Program-made: the position numbers and the translations under genes
Notes under the pieces: model-generated
Seen by the model: the letters and a program-made list of their open reading frames with translations, nothing else
The model's database searches: none
Told to the model about the DNA's origin: nothing
In this document: positions 8,528-13,306 of the stretch, piece after piece
How the letters are laid out: every line of letters begins with the position of its first letter
Position numbering within the stretch: the first letter of the stretch is position 1
Assembly: GCA_024277285.1 (NCBI GenBank)
Contig: JAJRVM010000147.1
Span: 1-13,306, forward strand
Length of the DNA: 13,306 nt
Reading direction: 5' to 3'
Origin: Planctomycetota bacterium
Lineage (GTDB): Bacteria > Planctomycetota > Planctomycetia > Pirellulales > Pirellulaceae

Positions 8528-8553
8528 CAATCGAACCGTCTTTTGGTCGATTG
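8528..8553. other. Stem-loop between isomerase and rhamnosidase genes
   Basis: CAATCG pairs with CGATTG and, past a one-base bulge, ACC pairs with GGT around a seven-base loop. This gives nine base pairs in the 119-bp gap between the two genes. No T-run follows on either strand, so it is not a classical terminator. It might set transcript processing or partial read-through between the genes; that role is inferred. Confidence 0.45.
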
Positions 8554-8582
8554 TTGGCAGCCAATCAGGCGTGGTCTTCGAC

Positions 8583-10043
8583 TTACGAGCCGGTGGTATC
8601 AATGACCACGGACTCGATCTCCAGTATATCCGCGATTTGTTGCAGCGTTTGCCCATGGTGCCCCACGCCGAGGGCAAAATGGTGTGTCGGCCCTGCGGCG
8701 ACCCAGCGTCGCAGAAATGTGCGTATGTCGGGCTGAAAGAAGCCACGCGTGTTAGTGTTTCCCGTTGGTGGAATCGGGCCGTGCACGCTTTCTCCTTCGC
8801 CGATGACAAATTTGAAGCGGCCTTGGGCCGTGACCGACAGGCTGAGCATCGTGATCGGGCCTTCTTTGATCTTGAACTCGACGCCGGCGCCAGAACCTGG
8901 TTTGCCGTGGTACTTGGCCAAGCTGCGCAAGACCGGTTGGCCTTCGGCGATGTTGATATGATGCGGGCCATCATGCCCCACCAATACGAAGCCCTCTTGG
9001 AAATCGATCGGGTGGAACTCGGCAAAGCTGCCGCCGATATCGAGTCGGTCCATGATCATCATGGCGATGCAGGTCTTGAGGTCCGATTCGCCACACATCG
9101 GGAACCCCGCCGCCGTCAGCAACGAGTTGCCCACAATCAAGTTGGTGACAATGGTACGCAGTTTGCTGCCCGGTTCACCTTCATAGTAGTAAGCCAGGCC
9201 GTCGAGGTTGTGCAGCGCGACAAACTTGTCCAAGGCCACGGCAACGCGTGCCGCGGTATTCAGATCGTGCGTGGTAAGTTTCTCGGTGAGAGGGTCGGAG
9301 ACCGGGTCGGGCGTCTCGAACAGCGCCAAGATCTCGATCTGCTTGGAAGTGATCTCGTCGGCCGTAACTTCGTCGTGTAACGCGATCAAGTCTTCCGCTT
9401 CCGTTTGCACGACATGGCAGCCGAACGCAGCCGTTAACGCGGCCTGGTCAGTTTGCATGTCGAACATATGTTCGATCGGATGGCCGAAGTGCCCGATGCG
9501 TGCTCGTTTCAGATCGTGTAAGACCATGGCAATGTCGCACCACTGCTTGACCTCGTGCTCGGCAATCGGGTCATCGTGCAGCGTGCCAAGAACGACCGGC
9601 GGCGGCCGCCTGCCCATGCGGATGGCGACTCCCGCGAACTCCGGGACAGCGCAGAAATCATCGTTGCACAATTGCATGTAGGTCGATGCCTGGCCGTAGT
9701 CCATTGCCTTGAGGGGCTGTAACGCGACCAATACGATGGGAATATCAAGCTGCCGAACGATCGCGGCGAACGAAGCCGATGTGGCATAGGTCAGCATGTC
9801 GCAAAAAACGAGATCGAGATCGGCCGCGGCCAGTCGCGGTAGCAATGCGTAGGCGGATGGTGCATCATCGACCATGCCAAAGTTTGTCACGGTCACGCCG
9901 TGCTCAGACACGCGACGGCAAAAAATATCGAGTTTTCCAAGGAGTTCGTCCAGCAAACCGTCGAATTGAGCCCAGTACTTGTGGAACCCGACACCAAAAA
10001 TCCCTACGTTCGCGCTGCGTGCCTTACGTCGTTCCACTTGCAT
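8583..10043 (-). CDS. L-arabinose/L-fucose isomerase-family sugar isomerase
   Basis: This 486-residue cytoplasmic enzyme belongs to the AraA-like metal-dependent aldose-ketose isomerases. The N-terminal VGIFGVGFHKYWAQFDGLL (13-31), the AADLDLVFCDMLTYATS stretch (73-89) and PIVLVALQPLKAMDY (102-116) match the arabinose isomerase pattern. The four residues that in E. coli AraA bind the metal and act on substrate appear kept: Glu319 in CGESDLKT, Glu342 in SFAEFHPIDF, His357 in VGHDGPHH, and His454 or His455 in GPTHHFALG. So it should be active. Its divergence from true AraA and its place beside a GH106 gene leave the substrate open: L-rhamnose, L-fucose or L-arabinose are all plausible. Classical RhaA has a different sequence. 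ATG at 10041-10043 is preceded only by a weak AGAG, so initiation may not depend on a Shine-Dalgarno site. It lies 90 bases after the symporter gene and 119 bases before the rhamnosidase gene. Confidence 0.88.
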   Translation of the reverse strand: MQVERRKARSANVGIFGVGFHKYWAQFDGLLDELLGKLDIFCRRVSEHGVTVTNFGMVDDAPSAYALLPRLAAADLDLVFCDMLTYATSASFAAIVRQLDIPIVLVALQPLKAMDYGQASTYMQLCNDDFCAVPEFAGVAIRMGRRPPPVVLGTLHDDPIAEHEVKQWCDIAMVLHDLKRARIGHFGHPIEHMFDMQTDQAALTAAFGCHVVQTEAEDLIALHDEVTADEITSKQIEILALFETPDPVSDPLTEKLTTHDLNTAARVAVALDKFVALHNLDGLAYYYEGEPGSKLRTIVTNLIVGNSLLTAAGFPMCGESDLKTCIAMMIMDRLDIGGSFAEFHPIDFQEGFVLVGHDGPHHINIAEGQPVLRSLAKYHGKPGSGAGVEFKIKEGPITMLSLSVTAQGRFKFVIGEGESVHGPIPPTGNTNTRGFFQPDIRTFLRRWVAAGPTHHFALGVGHHGQTLQQIADILEIESVVIDTTGS

Positions 10044-10133
10044 TGGTGTTGGCTCTTTTCGTTGCGGTTCCAGGCCGTTTGCCTCAGTGGCGTTGTCCTC
10101 AGCCGAAGGGGCGATGACGCGTTTTGATGGAAT

Positions 10134-11666
10134 TCACGATGTCTGACCATCCGGAAGAGGAGTGTTCTTCCAGAGTGTTCCCGCCAGTGCCTTGGCAGAG
10201 GGTGGAGGGAAGAACAGGCTGGCGAACCAGCCAACTGTGAACGTCGGCACGGTGGCGAACAAGCCCAGCCAAAAGACGGGCACCGAGTAGACGAACTTTG
10301 CCAACAGGATTGCGGCGATGCCGGCCAGCAAACCGATCAAGACGCCCGGCAGATTCGCGCGCGGTACGAACATGCCCAGCAGGTAGACGGCCAGCAGCAT
10401 GCCGAGCGACGTCCCGGCAATGCCGGTGATGACGTTGATGACATTGTCCTGGCGTGTGTGTACGTAGAGTGCGGCGACGACCACGACAACCCCCAGCGCG
10501 CCGGTTAACGTTCGGCTGTGGCGTAATGATAGCTCGCGGCCACCAAGCCAGTCGTAGACGATTACGGACGACACGCCGTTGATCCCGCTGTCGATCGTGC
10601 TCATCGCGGCGGCAAACAAGCCGGCCAGGATCAAACCGACCAAGCCAATTCCCGGCACCTCGGTCGCGACAAAATAGGGAAGGATTTGGTCTTCGCGTGC
10701 CAGTTGGACGCCTTCCACGGGTAGACCGGCACCACCCTTTTGCATGTAGAACGCAAATAATGCCGTGCCCACGCAAAGAAACAAGAATCCCAAAACGGAA
10801 TTGATGATGGCACTCAACGCAACAACTCCTCGACCACCAGCCAGCGAACCGGAACAGACGTACCGCTGGATCATATTCTGAGCGACTGCGTAGCCGGGTA
10901 GGTACATGAACAATCCAACCGCGATGGCCGAGAAGATGGACGATGGATCGGTGAAGTTTTCCTGCGCTGTCCACGGACTCTGCAGATGCAGCAGGCGGAA
11001 CTTGTCGTGATCGGTGGCAATTTCCCAAAAGCCCGACCAACCACCGTCAATGCGTCCGACCGCCAATAGCATGACGGTCAGGATTGCACCGCCCAACACA
11101 ACCGCTTGCATGACGTCGGTCCAAATCACGGCTTTCAAGCCGCCCAAGACCGTGTAGACCGTGGCAAACGCGCCGATGCCGATCAGCGTCAACAGGTATG
11201 CAATATCGCTTAGCCCTAACACGATTTGCAATGTAATGCCAACGGCATAGAGCATGGTCCCCATCCACAACAGGGCGTAGACACAGTAGAGCAACGAGCC
11301 GATGCGCTGCGCCAATACGCCGAAACGCAAACCAAGATACTCGTAGCCGCTGCTGACACGCAGGCGGGTGTAGAGTGGTACAAATAAGAACCACAGAATC
11401 GGTGTGATTATCAACGGGATACAGAGAATCGTTACGTAGAAGCTAAAGTCCTGGTATGCCCCACGCTGTGGCAAACCAAGAAATGACAGCGAGCTGAAGC
11501 TGGTGGCGAACATCGAAATGCCAACGACCCACCAGTTCACGTCGCGTCCGCCCAGGAAATAGTCCTCGTTGTCTCGCTGGCCGCGCGCGCTGATCAGTGC
11601 CAAGCCAAAAACGACTGCCAAGTACAGCACGCAAATCGAGATGTCGAGCCAACCTATTTGTGCCAC
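10134..11666 (-). CDS. Sodium/solute symporter (SSS family), probable sugar importer
   Basis: This 510-residue inner-membrane protein has about 13 hydrophobic helices and the layout of the SSS family (SGLT/PutP type), which moves a solute with sodium. The first helix begins near residue 8. The family's N-terminal EDYFLGGRDVNWW is at 34-46, TVLGGLKAVIWTDVMQ at 172-187 and AQNMIQRYV at 262-270. AGLFAAAMSTIDSGING at 348-364 matches the signature helix whose Ser/Thr pair (Ser356, Thr357) corresponds to the Na2 sodium site. The start is GTG at 11664-11666; there is no in-frame ATG until the second helix, and no clear ribosome site. It is the first gene of the minus-strand set symporter-isomerase-rhamnosidase and is divergent from the IclR gene. 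That context suggests it imports the sugar released by the rhamnosidase, but sequence alone does not fix the substrate. No truncation or frameshift is seen. Confidence 0.94.
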   Translation of the reverse strand: MAQIGWLDISICVLYLAVVFGLALISARGQRDNEDYFLGGRDVNWWVVGISMFATSFSSLSFLGLPQRGAYQDFSFYVTILCIPLIITPILWFLFVPLYTRLRVSSGYEYLGLRFGVLAQRIGSLLYCVYALLWMGTMLYAVGITLQIVLGLSDIAYLLTLIGIGAFATVYTVLGGLKAVIWTDVMQAVVLGGAILTVMLLAVGRIDGGWSGFWEIATDHDKFRLLHLQSPWTAQENFTDPSSIFSAIAVGLFMYLPGYAVAQNMIQRYVCSGSLAGGRGVVALSAIINSVLGFLFLCVGTALFAFYMQKGGAGLPVEGVQLAREDQILPYFVATEVPGIGLVGLILAGLFAAAMSTIDSGINGVSSVIVYDWLGGRELSLRHSRTLTGALGVVVVVAALYVHTRQDNVINVITGIAGTSLGMLLAVYLLGMFVPRANLPGVLIGLLAGIAAILLAKFVYSVPVFWLGLFATVPTFTVGWFASLFFPPPSAKALAGTLWKNTPLPDGQTS

Positions 11667-11706
11667 GTTCGTGATTCCAGTAAAATGTTCATGATATAGA
11701 AACGCT

Positions 11707-11716
11707 TATCGCGATA
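11707..11716. promoter_or_regulatory. Perfect 10-bp palindrome, candidate operator
   Basis: TATCGCGATA is its own reverse complement. It lies 41-50 bases upstream of the symporter GTG, just upstream of a possible -10. A regulator bound here could block or help the polymerase. Binding by the divergent IclR protein is inference. Confidence 0.4.
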
Positions 11717-11725
11717 CTGGTTTTG

Positions 11726-11739
11726 ATTTCGCCTGAAAT
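11726..11739. promoter_or_regulatory. Inverted repeat ATTTC-N4-GAAAT, candidate operator
   Basis: Five-base arms are separated by GCCT, ten bases from the palindrome at 11707-11716. IclR-family operators are commonly short palindromes with GAAAT/ATTTC-like half-sites, which makes this a reasonable candidate for autoregulation and control of the symporter gene. The evidence is position and symmetry only. Confidence 0.38.
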
Positions 11740-12014
11740 TAGCATGCCCCGGAGTTGATCGCAAGCTTCCCCGACTATCGTGTTTCGGTATGACGAACAG
11801 CAGGTTTCAGGTGGGCGTACTGGAGAACGCGGTTTGGGGCCTGAGTTGGGGCAGGGTACTTGGTGGGTCACGCAAACTCGGCTCCCAGGTGGTGGCCTCA
11901 CGGCAAGCGTTGTTTCACTGAGGTTGGGGAGAGCGACCGAGCGCGTCGCACGCGGAATTGTTCGCCATCGAGCTGTGTCCGAGGGCTCATGGGGAGTTTT
12001 TGGGGCGAGTTGTA

Positions 12015-12018
12015 AGGG
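12015..12018 (+). promoter_or_regulatory. Ribosome binding site of the IclR-family gene (decides start)
   Basis: AGGG, within TAAGGGAAAG, lies four bases before ATG at 12023. It supports this start over the in-frame ATG at 11780, 81 codons upstream. Confidence 0.55.
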
Positions 12019-12022
12019 AAAG

Positions 12023-12787
12023 ATGTCACGCGTCAGCACGATCGACAAGAGTCTCGACATTTTGGAAGCGGTCATGCGTGCCGAGCGCCATGGGCTCGGC
12101 GTGCGGGCGTTGGCGCGACAGTTGGGAATCAATGTCACGTCGGTACACAACATGTGCCACACACTGTGCGACCGAGGCTATCTGTGGCAGGATCCCGCAA
12201 CGAAGCGGTTTCAGCCGGGGTTAGCGTTAGTGCTGTTAGCCCGAAGCGAGCACGTATGGCATCGTTTGGTGGCGGATGCCGAGCCGATCGTGCGTCACTG
12301 TCAACAAGAGCTCTGCGAGTCGATTCTGTTGGCCACGATCAGTTCGACGGAAATCATCACGTTGGCCTATTTTCCATCCTCGCAAGCGCTGCGAGTACAC
12401 GAGCCGCACACGATGGGGGCGCGTGCGTACGGTACGGCGGTTGGCAAAGTGTTATTAAGTGCGTTAAATGACGAGGAGCTGGCTCGCTATGTGCGATTGT
12501 TTCCCCCGCACCGCTTCACCGATAGAACGCTCACGGACTTGGAACACATTCAAATCGAGCTGCAGGACGTGCGCGATCGCGGCTACGGGCAGACTCACGA
12601 CGAGTTGAACTTGGGTGTCAGTGCGGTGGCGGTTCCGATCGAGGAACCACATGGCCAGCTGTTTGCCGCGTTGGGCGCTAGCGCCCCAACCTTGCGCATG
12701 GATGCTGATCTTATGCAGGAAACACGGCGCAAGTTAGCGAACTACGCGGCGCGCATTCACGCCTGTTGGCGGCGCAAGCATTTCTAA
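12023..12787 (+). CDS. IclR-family transcriptional regulator
   Basis: This 254-residue DNA-binding protein has the standard length for the family. Residues 1-70 form the winged helix-turn-helix: VSTIDKSLDILEAV at the start, then LGVRALARQLGINVTSVHNMCHTLCDRGYL at 25-54, with a wing containing DPATKRFQPG. Residues about 80-250 form the effector-binding domain, including VADAEPIVRHCQQELCESILLA at 83-104, MGARAYGTAVGKVLLSAL at 131-148, and ELNLGVSAVAVPI at 194-206. I chose ATG at 12023-12025 for its ribosome site and because family similarity begins there; the upstream extension is Gly/Arg-rich and unlike the family. It is transcribed away from the symporter-isomerase-rhamnosidase set, the usual arrangement for a local regulator that binds a pathway sugar or intermediate. 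Whether it represses or activates cannot be read from the sequence. Confidence 0.95.
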   Translation: MSRVSTIDKSLDILEAVMRAERHGLGVRALARQLGINVTSVHNMCHTLCDRGYLWQDPATKRFQPGLALVLLARSEHVWHRLVADAEPIVRHCQQELCESILLATISSTEIITLAYFPSSQALRVHEPHTMGARAYGTAVGKVLLSALNDEELARYVRLFPPHRFTDRTLTDLEHIQIELQDVRDRGYGQTHDELNLGVSAVAVPIEEPHGQLFAALGASAPTLRMDADLMQETRRKLANYAARIHACWRRKHF

Positions 12788-12825
12788 TGAATTGATCCGG
12801 GCGGAACAGAACCGGGGCGGGAGTC

Positions 12826-12847
12826 TGTTGCGACGTAACCGTTCACG
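12826..12847. repeat. Shared intergenic motif, copy 2
   Basis: Second copy of TGTTG-N4-GTAACCGTTCACG, in the gap between the convergent regulator and reductase genes. It matches the copy at 4708-4729 at 18 of 22 positions, in the same orientation. The surrounding 12788-13008 holds no gene I can support and no standard terminator, although two converging transcripts must end here. Confidence 0.55.
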
Positions 12848-13008
12848 ACGGGAGGCCGCGAACGAGTGCACTTGATCATACTTATTTGTTCATGACCTGC
12901 GTTTGGCCCTTGCACGCAAAGTGAGCATTTCCAGTGGGACGACAACACTCTACCGGCTCGAACCAAGCGCATGGTTCCGCGATGCGCCGGCGTCTATCGA
13001 AGAAGCTA

Positions 13009-13306
13009 TCAGGCAGGTGCTCCCAGCGCCTCGACGTCACGGCGCACGCGCGCCAGGTCGGTCGTGTCCAATTCCAGGGCGCCGGCCGCGGCGTTATCGA
13101 TGGCTTGCGACGTATTACGAGCTCCGACCAAGACGTGCGTGGCGCCTGGCTGAGCGGCGGTCCAGGCGATTGCCAGCTGCGCCAGCGAGCAGGCGTACTT
13201 GTCGGTCAGATCCGCCCAACTGGCCAATAGATCGAGCACTTGGGCGCGATTGTCTTGCTTCAGCCAGGCATTCCAGGCTTCGTTACTCCGAAACTCGCCT
13301 TCGCCA
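13009..13306 (-). CDS. Aldo/keto reductase, C-terminal end (runs off right edge)
   Basis: The frame is open from the right edge to a stop at 13009-13011, giving the last 98 residues. An internal GTG is not the true start, because family-like sequence continues upstream of it (EFRSNEAWNAWLKQDN). The end has the aldo/keto reductase pattern: YACSLAQLAIAWTAAQPGATH, then VLVGARNTSQAIDNAAA, which matches the conserved loop that binds the adenine-ribose phosphate of NADPH, and a final helix DLARVRRDVEAL. The family is an NAD(P)H-dependent, TIM-barrel, cytoplasmic carbonyl reductase. The catalytic Asp-Tyr-Lys-His residues are outside the window. It converges with the IclR gene, 221 bases apart. A link to the sugar module (for example reducing an aldehyde product) is possible but unsupported. 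Confidence 0.85.
   Translation of the reverse strand, partial: GEGEFRSNEAWNAWLKQDNRAQVLDLLASWADLTDKYACSLAQLAIAWTAAQPGATHVLVGARNTSQAIDNAAAGALELDTTDLARVRRDVEALGAPA

Larger units (their letters stand above)
11667..12022. promoter_or_regulatory. Divergent control region between symporter and iclR-type genes
   Basis: These 356 bases separate two outward-facing genes, so both promoters should lie here. The symporter side is AT-rich (11681-11740). On the minus strand a TATCAT at 11691-11696 is a possible -10, but no good -35 is seen. Two palindromes flank it upstream (11707-11716 and 11726-11739). On the regulator side I see no convincing promoter. The long distance to the regulator ATG suggests a leader of up to about 250 bases. 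The reading frame of the regulator is open back to 11780, but that part has no resemblance to the IclR family. Confidence 0.65.

Noticed and set aside
8571..9380. Plus-strand open frame of 269 codons opposite the isomerase gene.
   Set aside because: It overlaps a gene with intact catalytic residues. Long antisense frames are expected in GC-rich coding DNA.
10099..11040. Minus-strand open frame of 313 codons within the symporter gene.
   Set aside because: It is an Arg/His-rich alternate frame of a clear membrane transporter, with no independent support.
11780..12022. N-terminal extension of the IclR protein from ATG at 11780.
   Set aside because: The family's helix-turn-helix begins right after ATG 12023, which has a ribosome site and gives the usual length.
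12784..12972. Small minus-strand open frame of 62 codons between the regulator and the reductase.
   Set aside because: It has no ribosome site or recognisable domain, and part of it is the shared intergenic motif.

Overview
The window most resembles accessory or carbohydrate-metabolism DNA from a planctomycete (Pirellulales-like). That is an inference from gene content and style: moderately GC-rich DNA, weak or absent Shine-Dalgarno sites on several genes, GTG starts, a secreted GH106-type rhamnosidase, and an SSS sugar symporter in place of an ABC or SusCD system. No rRNA, tRNA, CRISPR array, transposase or phage gene is visible.

Layout from left to right. (i) 1-967, minus: the N-terminal part of an uncharacterised protein that runs off the left edge and carries a three-copy in-frame 18-bp tandem repeat. 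(ii) 1032-2285, minus: glgC, ADP-glucose pyrophosphorylase. (iii) 2545-4467, minus: a long-form glutamine-hydrolysing asparagine synthetase. (iv) 4468-4986: a 519-bp gene-free stretch. (v) 4987-8463, minus: a secreted GH106-like alpha-L-rhamnosidase. (vi) 8583-10043, minus: an L-arabinose/L-fucose isomerase-family enzyme. (vii) 10134-11666, minus: a sodium/solute symporter. (viii) 11667-12022: a divergent control region. (ix) 12023-12787, plus: an IclR-family regulator. (x) 13009-13306, minus: the C-terminal end of an aldo/keto reductase that runs off the right edge.

Genes (v) to (ix) read as one sugar-use module. The extracytoplasmic rhamnosidase releases a deoxysugar, the symporter imports it, the isomerase converts the aldose to a ketose, and the divergent IclR protein senses an intermediate and controls the symporter-isomerase-hydrolase transcript. 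The order on the minus strand is symporter, isomerase, rhamnosidase, with 90-bp and 119-bp gaps. Genes (i) to (iii) are a separate group: storage-polysaccharide precursor synthesis (glgC), an asparagine synthetase, and an unknown protein that may be co-transcribed with glgC.

I found no clearly new multi-gene system. The points most worth a second look are the pairing of a GH106 enzyme with an AraA-fold isomerase, two palindromes in the divergent control region, a short motif shared by two intergenic gaps, and the uncharacterised protein after glgC.
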